Assembly: GCA_015039365.1 (NCBI GenBank)
Contig: WION01000014.1
Span: forward strand, 248,001 to 312,000
Direction: 5' to 3'
Source of the DNA: Amanita rubescens
Lineage: Eukaryota > Basidiomycota > Agaricomycetes > Agaricales > Amanitaceae
Length of the DNA stretch: 64,000 bases
The notes under the pieces are model-generated. The model searched no databases and was not told where the DNA came from. It worked only from the letters and a program-made list of their open reading frames with translations. Made by a program: the position numbers and the translations under genes. Each line of letters starts with the position of its first letter. Position 1 is the first letter of the stretch. Shown here piece after piece: positions 1-10,060 of this stretch.

Positions 1-90
1 CTAAGTAGGTGGCGATTACGGCTATCACCGGCACAGATCCACTTTAAGTACAATGAACTGCCAGTGACATTGACAACTCTCTTTCCCAAC

Positions 91-1439
91 ATGTCGAACC
101 CGTCGGACCCACTGAGTACACTAAGCAGTTCAATTCATTCCCTTGCAAAGTACAAGAAGGATATTCTAACCTACGTACACAAGTTAGCCCCTCATGCCTG
201 CCTTTCTGCCCTCGCTTAAACAGGAAATAGGGCCACCGCCTTACCCTTGGACCGTGGTCGATATCTGGTCGACCTTCGTACCCAAACCATGCCGGGAGAG
301 GTGCACGTCCTTCGTTTTTATTCGAAACCCGACTTCAATAATCCATAGTTCGAACATCACGTTGAACCTATTTTAGACGTCTACCAGAAAATGCGCGATC
401 ACTGTATCCATTACGAGAATGAGACTCACCCAATAATCGTTGACTCGGTATCCAGTATCGCCGAATATTCTTCGGGAGCTGAGGTAAGATTTCTCTTGCC
501 TTTACCGTTCCACGCCAACTTACGCCTTTAAGGGGGTTTACTCAGAAATATGTAGCACTATCGAGGAAATGGAGCGTACCAGCTCTCAACCTGGAGCCTT
601 GGATTCGTTGATAGATGACAACATCAACGAAATTACCGGGTTCATAAGTAACTCGCGGGACGCAAATGACAAGCTCAAGGATTTTAGAGATGAGACTTGG
701 CTCGATTTCAATGCGGCCGATCGGGAAACGAAAAAACTCGACGCTGAGCTTTCGGCCATCGAAGGTGAGTGTGTATCTCCGTTTATGCCCCTATCCCCAT
801 TAACGGGTTTTCTCCAGGGAACATTACGAAAGAATCCGACTCAATCGAAGGCGCCAGGCGGGTTATTGATAAGCCTTCAAACACCTTAACACAGAAGTTC
901 CACTCTTTCTTTAGCCAACCTGCGGCCTGGAAGCAGCCAAAGGCCAGTCGGTTGAAGCTGGATCGACTGCTTGAGATCAAGAAGAATGGCGATGCGATGA
1001 AGGTTCTGTGCATGATGGCGATGCTTTCCAACTATGGTTAAACCGCTGTCTTCATTTTTAGATTCACCTGCAAAAGATCCGAGATCTAGCAGATTCCGCG
1101 GAAAAAGCTATGGAAGCATTGATTGGTCTCGTTTCTTCCTGTATCGAGTGACATGTGGTCTCTGACTTTGAGCTTTTGCACAGGCGCGTTCGAGGATGTC
1201 TCGAAACAACTGACGGAAATTAAGGAGATCGTGCATACCGATCTGCGTAAAGCAATCAGCATCGTTGTCCGGTTCGATGAGTCAAAAATTCTCAAGCGGT
1301 GGAAGGACGTTGGCGAGCTAGGTATGTTCGTGACTCCTGTCCTCAATTGGGCTTACTGAGCGCGGCAGCTCGGGAGTTTATGACCGATGCTTATCTGCCT
1401 GGGGAGAATCTGGGGAAGGACGTGTGCTCGACTCTTTAA
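91..1439 (+). CDS. Helical coiled-coil protein, paralog 1 of 4
   Basis: I do not recognise a named function. The gene is built from about eight exons: 91-174, 224-300, 377-483, 546-764, 818-1002, from 1062, from about 1186, and a last exon ending at the TAA at 1437-1439. All joins use GT-AG introns of about 49-76 bases. The product is about 350 residues, mostly amphipathic helix rich in Lys, Glu and Asp, with no signal peptide. It shares a layout with the genes at 3405-4989, 5238-6562 and 7129-8845: a short N-terminal segment ending in a Pro-containing turn, then a helix with an H-C-x3-Y/F-x3-T pattern, then long coiled coil. This order recalls alpha-helical pore-forming proteins of the XaxA/HBL type, but that comparison is from memory and weak; a plain coiled-coil family is equally possible. 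The start is the first ATG in frame with the exon chain. Confidence 0.6.
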
Positions 1440-3404
1440 GCTTCATGACACAAGCGTCATCGCTGCTTTGGTTGTTCATGATCTTATTTATTCCTTGTCA
1501 GTTTTTCACACGTCAGCTTGTCGGCCTTTCTCCACATGTAGTACCAAATTCAGTCGAACTTTGCTTTTGGTTTCGGGCTCCGACATTAGGCATGAGGAAG
1601 CTGCTATTGCCGTAGGTATGCCAAGGCCCTGTGGCTGTATACACTAAGACCCATGACTAGCCATTTTATAATTAGATGATAACTAGTACATATATATATC
1701 ACTATTATATACCGCTTTGACAGGTGCGATGAGGTCTTGACATTGCCAAAACACGCTGATTTCAGGCAGGCAATGCGGACCCCGGACAGAATGCGGGATT
1801 ACACTACCCAGTTTTAACCACTTATGGTTGGCAAGCTGAGCCCCGGAGTATAGTTCTGTCGCTTCAATAATGCCAATGCCAGCACGAGAAGGCTTTCCAT
1901 GTCCTTACCAAATTATCATTGCACACTCCCTTGTGGATTGAACTCGAACAGTTCATGGTTATCGGAGGAGGGCAGTAGACAGAGTCGCTTGCATCCCCAT
2001 CTAGGCTCAGAATCAGCCTCAAGTAGGCACCACTGAATTTTCTGGTACTTTGCCATTAACCAGATCCAGAGATGACCCTAACGAATTTCCTCCACTGGTA
2101 CATACTACTGTCATCAGGCTCCATAACGCACCTGTCAGTCCCAGAAGGTGCCATAACGAGATTGTATTCTATTACTTGACCCTCTGCCCTGGACCCCAAT
2201 ATCCTCGAGTCCGCATTTCTGGCAGAACGCGTCGACGTTTGGGCACTCTCTCACACCTTGTAGTTAAGGCCTATTCCATCTATCGGACCGGATGAACCTC
2301 CTTCATCGGCGCTTGGCGCTTCCGCCGACATGCCCATGAAATGGGGCAAAAAGGCTACAACAAAGTGAGAAAAAGGCACAATCCGCCGTTTGTTCCTCTG
2401 ACCTCAAGACATGCGTTCAGTATCGCGGTTCATTTTTTAAAGTGCCCACTATGTCTCAGTTATATTGAGGATATCCGAGTGAAGAATACCTCTCGTTCCA
2501 CGAAGCCATGATTGAAGTGAAGACTACTCGCGGCCCGTTGTATCCCGGTCTTCCGATTATGAAACTCCTCCCGGTTAGACTTGTGGGAGGTGCATGAGGC
2601 GCAGAATACCGTCCGTGACAGGCAAACCACGCTGAATGGTAGCCTCGGGTCTCGACATCCATCTGATCTCCCTCCTCTATGAACGTGACGTAGTCGGAAT
2701 AACCGATTCTAAAGGAGCAGCATGCCTATATCCCAGCGTGCGCAACGAGGACATCATTGTGTCATGTATGCGGAAGTCGACATGATCGTAGGATTGTCGT
2801 CGTCATCGAGAGACGGAAAGAGGACGACGTGAGCAGTCGACAACTTCTGCTCGGTCGTAGTAGCTTAGGCATATGTGTTGTACTCTCAAGGGCCGCATGC
2901 AACAGACGTGAGCTGAGACGAGGACATGATCCTCCAGGTGACGCGCAAGTGTGTGTGTTAGCTGAGACCAGGACAGGAGCAAAAAGCGGGATGTCCGAGT
3001 CTATGGGCGCTGCGTGCGCTACGAGGCGCTCTTCGAAAGGCGATGAGGCTCAGTGAGCTGATGTCAGTGAAAGTCTTCTCATTGGCAGTTGGCAGTGTGT
3101 GTGAGCTGAGACCAGGACGCGAGGTCATGGCGTTTCGGGTGTCGAGACTCAAGAGGTAGTTGGAATTCGATCGGACAACGATGACGAGCTATCACCACAG
3201 GGCCGAGTCTCGGGGTCCCAGCCGAAGCAAGATTAGTTCGGGAGATGCCGTGCCTAAGCAGAGCTCTCACCAAACGTCCCAGAACGGCACCGTCTCGGAA
3301 AACCCGGTGGGGTAAGATATCCTTTCAGGCCTCGAAATTTTGCTCAACCCTTCGTATCCATTACATATTCATATAGAAGCTCGTACTACTGCCAATAGAG
3401 CGAA
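1440..3404. other. Intergenic region, no gene seen
   Basis: About 2 kb lies between the convergent paralogs 1 and 2. The open frames here are short and lack recognisable protein features. A sentence-like repeat, GTGAGCTGAGACCAGGAC, occurs three times with variation (about 2909, 2952 and 3098). A short stretch near 1893-1930 resembles one near 6888-6925, downstream of paralog 3. Confidence 0.5.
2905..3125. repeat. Three imperfect copies of an 18-20 bp motif
   Basis: The motif GTGTGTGAGCTGAGACCAGGAC or a close variant is visible near 2909, 2952 and 3098. The copies are spaced about 43 and 146 bases apart, so this is a loose cluster rather than a tight tandem array. No function can be assigned. 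Confidence 0.45.
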
Positions 3405-4989
3405 CTACGGCCGACTCTTGGCATGCAAGATGAATTGATCAGCTACATAGTGTTTATCATCCCGAAATCCAGCAAAGCCAAAAGTTAGCTCTTACCACTC
3501 TTTTCGAGGCGATTCAAAGCATCCCAAAAGGGGCGGATGGAATGACGCAGTTGAAGCCGTGCTTCCTCAGTCTTGCCCTGGAAATTTCTCAACTGGTTGC
3601 GCATAATCTTAATCTCACTACTGAACACCCTAAAAATACCTGTGGTTTTGAGAAAACTGGTCAATGGAACCCAAAAGAGGAGCTGAGTCTAGTGGACTGA
3701 CCTTCAAACTTTCCAACCACTTCATGTGCCTTTTCGATATGACTTGTAACCTGTTCAAGGCTATCCTGCAAAGAGAGTGAGCCTACTGTATTTCTAGATG
3801 TCATGAATGTTTTTTAACCTTGATGAGTTCACGATAGAGGCATAATTTCTCCCGGGTGAACTCTCCGCTAGCTGATGATTGAATGATTTTGATACGTTCT
3901 CCAAATTCTGGATCCTGAGAAATGTGGGTTGAGATCATGGTACACATCAAGGGCTGTGGGCTGCACAAGGAAGGGACAAACTTTGTAGAATGCGCATGGA
4001 ACCAGGCCCACGAAATGCACCCAAAACTTCTACTAAGTAGTGAGATTCCGCGAAAGGATAATGAGTCTGAGCCTACTGCATCGACGTTGCCGGCCTTCTC
4101 GCCGGCCTTCTCGTATACCTGTTATCCCATAAGTGAGCTCATCGTCCTTCTAAGGCCATACTATAGTGCTGACGCACCGTTGCCTGCTCCTTTATGAATT
4201 TAACATGAGAACTCAATTCTGCCTTACAATCTGACACAAAATGTTGAAGAACAACAGAAGAGTGACTTTTCCAATCGTACCTTGTTCAGATGTGGCCTCA
4301 ATCTCTTGATGAGCCTGTTTCCAACGGATCTCGGCGAGGTGTCCCCGTGTCTGTTGATGAAATTTGTTGATACCCTTCTGACAAACTTTTGCCTTGACGA
4401 TTTCTTCATCAAGTTCCTCAGGTTCATTGCGTGCCATATCTCGAATGCCCTGGATAATGTCACCGTACTCTCGGCTCTCACGCCAATCGAAGGATTCGAT
4501 TTCGCCAGTGATTATCTCCATCTGTGTCTGTGATGATGAATAGAATCTCCGCATACAACCCCGGTACCCCATGCCGGAAGACACACCTGTCTTCCGTTTG
4601 CGTAAATTTTCATGTTTTCGCCCATTTCGATGATAGCCTCGAATGTCTCATTTTCAAATTGACTACAGTCATCGCGCATGACTGAATAGTTTTTGACAAT
4701 CTCTTCAATGTCAGTATTCATCTTGGCCAATGAGTCAAGAGTGGTACGACGGTGAATTGCAATGTCCTCACCTCATTGGCTGCCGCCGGGGACAGCCGGT
4801 GTTCATTAACGAACGCTCGTTCGTTGGCTGGCAGATTCGCAACACTGTGAATGACAGGTTAGGCTGAGAGTGCCAACAGGAAGACACATACAATGAAAGA
4901 TAACCGTAAAGGTTCTGAATATAGATTTGCCCTTTTGCGACGTCGTCGCTGGCGCTTTCCATACGAGCAAGGGTTTCCTTAGAAGCCAT
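3405..4989 (-). CDS. Helical coiled-coil protein, paralog 2 of 4
   Basis: Function is unknown. The gene reads leftward from the ATG at 4989 through about nine exons to a TAG at 3405-3407, joined by short GT-AG introns; examples are the one opening just after residue 33 and the one spanning about 4525-4590. The product begins MASKETLARMESASDD. It has the family pattern: an N-terminal segment with LPANE, a helix containing D-D-C-x3-F-x3-T, then Glu/Lys/Gln-rich helices predicted as coiled coil to the end. No transmembrane segment or signal peptide is evident. It is head-to-head with paralog 3; their start codons are 248 bases apart, which suggests a shared promoter region. The last exon is short and is the least certain part of the model. 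Confidence 0.55.
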
Positions 4990-5237
4990 GAGAAGGGGAG
5001 GAGAGTTAGCGCGATTTTGGTCCGTGACGCTTTTGGTGTTTGGTCAATTGTTTGTAGTGAATGACATTCGCGTTCGCATTTGGGGTGAGACCTTGATCAC
5101 CGCTGCGTAAACTAGTATTAGTAGTACTATTATTAGAGTAGCCCCGCCAGCCAAGGATCCGTCACTTGATCGCCTTCTTATGTCCCTAATCTACGCACCC
5201 TTGGCTTCACCTGTGGTCGCCTCTTCACCCTACTGCA
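4990..5237. promoter_or_regulatory. Divergent promoter between paralogs 2 and 3
   Basis: This 248-base gap separates two start codons that face away from each other, so it must carry both promoters if both genes are expressed. It contains an A/T-rich run (about 5109-5136) but no clear TATA box was identified. Confidence 0.4.
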
Positions 5238-6562
5238 ATGTCAAACAACCCCTCAACCGATTCCACCGATTCAATAGATCTGTCACCCCCTTGGCTCGAC
5301 AAGCTTCCCCTCTCCAAACAGTGTTTTGAGGATATTAAACGATCTGTTTTCTAGTACGTTAGAGTGGGCGGTGCTGCAGCTCGCAAGTTAACGTTCTCCA
5401 GCTTAACTGGTATTCCAAGTACGGTGGATCAGTACCAAAAGCAATTCGCACTCAGTAAAGATGATGTCAATGCCGTGCGTCTCGAGGTGGTTGGTTATTT
5501 GCTTTTCTGACATCATTTCAAGTACAAAGCGGCGATAACTTGGCTTGTTGGCATTCATAGCAGCCTTCATGATCAAGCTTCCCACTATCAGAGCTCAACT
5601 ACCGATCTCATTGTTGACCTCATCGAACCTTTCATGTCGCATGGTTACGATGCCAAAGTTTGTCTTTCGATCCAAACAGGACAGTCACACGTCTTATTCC
5701 TACACCCTTCTTTAGCTGTATTACGGAGCCCTCTACGCCGCAGTGTCTACTCCCGCAGCCAAGGCTGAAGAGGAAATGCGGCAGTATGGGCTGACCCCGT
5801 CGAGGATCGTAGAGATCGTAGCCAACCGATTCTCCAGTCGTTTCACCCGAATTATTGAGAATGCGAAAGATGCGATTGCGGATGTCGAAAAGCTCCGAAA
5901 GGCCTTGCAGGACCTCAGATCGGATGTGGACAAATTCGACACCGAATTGATAGGTACCGATTCTTCTCACTCCCTCCCTGTCTCTCTTTTCGTTAACGAT
6001 GGCATCAAGGGGACAAAGCTGCCAACCCTCAGGTTAGAATTTATAACTAGGTTCATCAGTCAATTCTTACTAATGGACCGATTTTTAGACACCAGCGAGC
6101 CCCTATCCGTCTCGATCCAACAGCGATACAAAAAAAGTCATCCAGCTGCAGAAAGACGTCATCACCGTAAGTTTTTTCCCCCAATGTATCTCCCTTTTTG
6201 AAAACCTTGTGACCCACGCAGAAAGAAATCGACTCGATGATTAGAGACTTGGGGGAAGCGGTTGATGTTCTCAAAGGAATTCAAGGTTTGTACCTAGGCC
6301 AATGCTCGACAATATTTTATCTCCTTGTTGCAGTGGAGGTCGAAGAGTTGTTCAACAAGTTCAAAAAAATACGGGAACGACTTCAGGACAAGAAATGGTT
6401 CCCCCCTGGTTATCTTGTCCCTGATCAGGAGATGACGGTTAACCAATGGAAAGAACTTGGCAATGTAGGCAAGTTATATTCGGCTCTCCTGACTCCTGAT
6501 CGCTGAACAAGGTTTGTTTAGTCAAGGACTATATCAAAACCGCGCAGGAATTTAAAGAGTAG
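5238..6562 (+). CDS. Helical coiled-coil protein, paralog 3 of 4
   Basis: Function is unknown. The ATG at 5238 opens an exon that ends just before a GTACGT donor at 5354. At first sight there is an in-frame TAG at 5352-5354, but it straddles the donor, and a 48-base intron (5354-5401) removes it. Later introns are visible, for example after residues DDVNAVRLE, near 5658-5715, and at GTAAGT about 6170. The stop is TAG at 6560-6562. The product is about 330 residues, with an N-terminal LTGIPSTVDQYQKQFAL segment closely matching the LPINIKQYRNRFAL segment of paralog 4, followed by long charged helices. The shared segment is the best evidence that these genes form one family. Any link to XaxA/HBL-type helical proteins is tentative. 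Confidence 0.6.
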
Positions 6563-7128
6563 TCATATTGTCCTTTGGTTTCTTTGCTTTCACTACTTTC
6601 CATCGTCAACAAATTCGCCGGGTCGTTAACCTTAGTAACTGTTCCGAGGCAGCTCGGTCTTCTGTGCCCGCATCGTAAGTTGTGGGAGTCCCTCTACCCT
6701 GACACGTCCCGCACATCGCACGTTTTGCTCATCTACGTGCTTTTAAGACACCCTGACAGTCTTTCCAGACATGTCTCGGGCTCGTCGTCGTCCGTTCACT
6801 CTCCTGTTGATCATATTATTGAGCGACATGAGTGCATAGTACTTTGAGACGATCATGAAGGCAATGTGCTGTTGTGGAACTGGCAGGTTGTTCCATATCC
6901 TTATCAAATTGTCAACGCCCACTCCGTCATGGGAAGTTGGGCACAAGTAACTCGGATGAGCAGGATGCAAGCGTTGTTGATGGCTGCCCCTTTGGGCGAT
7001 AAATTGACACGATTAAGTATAGAATACTTCTCACGGCAAAAATTAAAGCGAACAAGTCAGTCTTGAACTACATTTGTAACGAGTGTATACAGAGAAGGCC
7101 GATAAGCAAAGTGACGGTCACCTAATAT
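6563..7128. other. Intergenic region between convergent paralogs 3 and 4
   Basis: There are 566 bases between the two stop codons. Only short open frames are present and I see no gene. The stretch near 6888-6925 resembles DNA downstream of paralog 1, so some flanking DNA may have been copied along with the genes. Confidence 0.5.
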
Positions 7129-8845
7129 TTATCCATCCATCCTCTTGTTTTCGATCGCGCTTGACGTTGGAAAGTTATAGAAGGAGAAGGCATCCTCGGA
7201 GAAGCAAGTCAAGAAATTTTGGGCTGAAAAAGAGGTGAAGAGGAGTGATGTGCATTCCTGACCTCGCTGCTTACCTCTCTCGGAAATCTCCCTAAAAGCA
7301 TCCTTTTGAGGATTGAACTCCAAATTGGCCGAGGTGTCCGCAGATGTCGTGATTCGTGCCAGGTTCTCCTGCACAGCATCCAGGGATTGCTTAATGCAAA
7401 GATATAATGCTATTAGAATAAAATTTTAGATCCTGGGTACCTCTAACCCTTGCCACAGACCTTTGATATTTTCGAGGAGCCCCACTGTACGCGTCAAGGA
7501 TACTACGCCCATCTCGCGAAGGGTTTCCTGAAGTTTGGACAGGATCGAAAACGGCCTACACCCATTGATGATGAAACGCATACCTCTACAAGCGTCGTGT
7601 GTAATCTTAATTTGTCCGCAGCCATATTTGAATCCTCGTCCGATTTCAAGCATTCTTTGATAGCCTCGCAGAAAGGCACGACAGCGGAGTTCTGCGTATG
7701 TTCATAAAACGCTGGCTTCCTAAAACTATGCGTTGTGCACGACGCACCTCGAGGATGTTCAAAAAGACTAAGCCGACAAACGGGACCCAGGTTTTCTATG
7801 GCGGCATTTCAGCTAAGGAAATAGGTAGAGGAGTTGAAAACGGCAAACTTTTGTGCTATTCTCTAAAACCTGATGTGAAAGAAGAGAAATTTTGGTTACT
7901 GTAAATCGATCTATAAATCCTACATAACTGACCCTAGATCGCACCAATAGGGGGAGCTGGGGTAGGTTAGGATGGAGGATTGATGGAGTCAGTTCGCAGA
8001 GTGCAAATGACGGTTTGGAATCACGTACCCGGTTCACGGACGCGACCCAGAGTTTCAATTCCTTCACGTTGGAGCTCAATTTGAAAGTTACTTGTACTAT
8101 ACAATGAGAGGGATGAATTGAATCGGATTGCAGAAATAATGTGGAACTACTACCTGAAGGGGTCTGAATGGGAATGTTGCGGCCCTTGTCCTTACCAAAC
8201 TCCCCGATCTTATGGATAAGTTGATCTACTGTGTCCAGATGCTGCTGGAGTTTAGCGGTTTCCCCTGAGATAGTGTCCGAGATGATGGACGCAAGCTGCG
8301 GGCGACTCTTCTGGAATGAAGCCGATCCCAATAATTGTAGGCTAGCTTTGATCGTCTGGTGGAACTCCTGCCAGGAGGCATCAATGGAAAGTGTCACGAA
8401 AGTAAGGTAAATCGCGGCCGATGGCGAACTTACATCCCCTTGTGCAGTATACCCTTGCAAGCTACGGATACATTCCTTTACTCCTACAAAAGTGGTCTCG
8501 CTGAAGGCTTTCCAACGGGTTGAAATGCCACTGTGCAACTCCAAAATGGAATCGAGATCACGATCATCGCTAATCTACAGTATTCCAACTGAGAAAAGTA
8601 CAATGGTTGATGTTGGAGCCCTTACTGCGGGAATTATGGCCTCGTTCAAGGCAAATCTGTTGCGATACTGCTTGATATTGATTGGGAGGGATGTGATGCT
8701 AGACAAGGACGATTAGAAAGATGACCGGTCACCGAAGGTGAGATGGGTGTATGCACAAGTCAAGGTAGACTTTCAGATCGGCTATGTTTTCTCGTCCTGT
8801 CCATATCTTTTCTGCCAATGTGAGGAAAGAATTGGGAGCGGCCAT
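7129..8845 (-). CDS. Helical coiled-coil protein, paralog 4 of 4
   Basis: Function is unknown. The ATG is at 8845 on the minus strand. The first exon encodes MAAPNSFLTLAEKIWTGREN and leads, across a GT-AG intron, into a segment with SLPINIKQYRNRFAL that matches paralog 3. Further exons run through a helical region containing ASIISDTISGETAKLQQHLD, and the last exon ends at a TAA at 7129-7131. Introns are short; clear ones open with GTAAGGGCTC near 8630 and GTAAGTTCGC near 8432. The product is about 330 residues, helical and charged, without a clear membrane segment. It is tail-to-tail with paralog 3. Some internal exon borders between 7400 and 8200 are uncertain. Confidence 0.55.
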
Positions 8846-9222
8846 TTTGGATCGATGCTCACATCGACAAGTTCAAGCTCCCCATATAAAGAAAGGACCA
8901 GATCCATTCTTGTCAGACAAAGTGGCAAGTTGGATGGGCACGAAGTTCCTTAATTAAATCTATCAAACCTACTCAAATTCTCGCATGGTCCTCTTGATAA
9001 ACTTTGATGTCATTCCGAAGACAGTTGCACTTCTCGGGGTCTTCCATCAGCAATTTATCAAAATCCAGTTTGGCTACTTTGGCGACTTTCGAAAGTGGCC
9101 AAACCAGCCAAAGTAGTAAGGACGGACTTTCTATGGGTCCGATACCGGTTGCCGAGCTTTGAAAGTGACCTTGCTCAGTTTTCTTCCTTTGTAAGTCTCA
9201 TAAGTGCCACGCAACTCTTTGA
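8846..9222. other. Intergenic region with a palindrome
   Basis: This lies between the start of paralog 4 and the wax-synthase-like fragment. A minus-strand stretch near 8990-9070 reads as a short protein-like segment (MEDPEKCNCLRNDIKVYQED), but it has no start or partner exon. A strong inverted repeat lies at 9078-9103. Confidence 0.4.
9074..9116. repeat. Overlapping inverted repeats (hairpin)
   Basis: Bases 9078-9103 form a near-perfect palindrome, TTTGGC-G-ACTTTCGAAAGT-G-GCCAAA. A second inverted pair overlaps it: CTACTTTGGC at 9074 and GCCAAAGTAG at 9107. The two can form alternative hairpins. It could be a miniature element end or a cruciform-prone site. Confidence 0.6.
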
Positions 9223-9610
9223 TCAAAAGACAAGAAATCGACAATTGACATTCAGTTTTATGGCCCATTTGATGCGCTCAACGAGCGGAAAGCAATACGC
9301 AGGTTCCTTTTGACCACTGGCGAATACTGTGCGTTGGGCGTCGTTGATCAGGATGTAGCTGGATGCTAAAAAAATTTGCGCTACAAGGGCGGATGAGTAC
9401 GTATACTCTAACGCAGTGTGGAAGTGCAAAGTCTGCTGGAAAAAGGCCAAAGTGCTGAGCACTATGGGCACCACGAACAACCGTCTGTATGGCGATGACT
9501 TGGCGACCAAGGCGGAAAAGTAGAAGATCTGCCCAAGCGCGAATAAGGCATGCGAAGAGATGGCCACCATGTTGGACCTTGGAAGTTGGTTGTCGGGCTT
9601 CAAAGCTTCA
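9223..9610 (-). pseudogene. Wax-synthase-domain membrane protein fragment
   Basis: About 126 residues in one exon have alternating hydrophobic helices and end in the pattern PLVERIKWAIKLN. The order of helices, a polar loop with SSYILINDAQR, and the closing R-x-x-W-A pattern match the first third of fungal wax-synthase-domain acyltransferases, which are ER-membrane proteins of roughly 350-400 residues. The downstream part with the catalytic His region was not found: the frame stops at 9223 and the next 370 bases do not continue it. A splice acceptor (TTTTAG) sits just upstream of the first visible residues, so a 5' exon probably existed, but I could not place it. I read this as a truncated remnant. 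The alternative is a gene with unusual introns that I failed to join. Confidence 0.45.
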
Positions 9611-10060
9611 AATGGGTAGAGTCGAACTAAAATTGATGAACTTTTTGCTAATAACCAATAAATTTCAGTACAGTCTCTCGCTTATCATTACTGCCGAAAG
9701 CGAAGGATAAACCATTGGCACTACTGCGAAGGCCGCAGCAAAGTGTGATGCTCCATGAAGTGGAGCGTGACGCGTGACGGAACGCATTGCCTCCTATTTC
9801 AGTTTCCTCCGTTCCAAGGCCGATCGATTTACTAGGCGGAGAATGAGTATGGCAACCTGAACTAGATAATTCCCCTACCCGCCGCCATCTAATGCCTGTG
9901 ATATTATTGCCATTGAATCAGCCCAATACAATTTAACCGTGGATTGTAGGTCAATATTCCCCGCCAGTGCAACCCTGGTGATGATTAATAAAAACATGTG
10001 AAGACCCAATTTGGTCGTGAGTACCTCGTTCTCCTTTTTCTGGTTAGTAATATTAATCCA
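9611..10060. other. Intergenic region, possible 5' exon of the mpaB-like gene
   Basis: The divergent space between the wax-synthase-like remnant and the mpaB-like oxygenase holds no supported gene. A GTGAGT donor at about 10016 and an acceptor ending at about 10060 suggest that a first, short exon of the oxygenase gene lies near 9890-10015. I could not assign its start codon. Confidence 0.35.

Noticed and set aside
5352..5354. In-frame TAG in paralog 3 as a nonsense mutation
   Set aside because: The codon straddles a GT donor; the 48-base intron removes it and improves the match to paralog 4.
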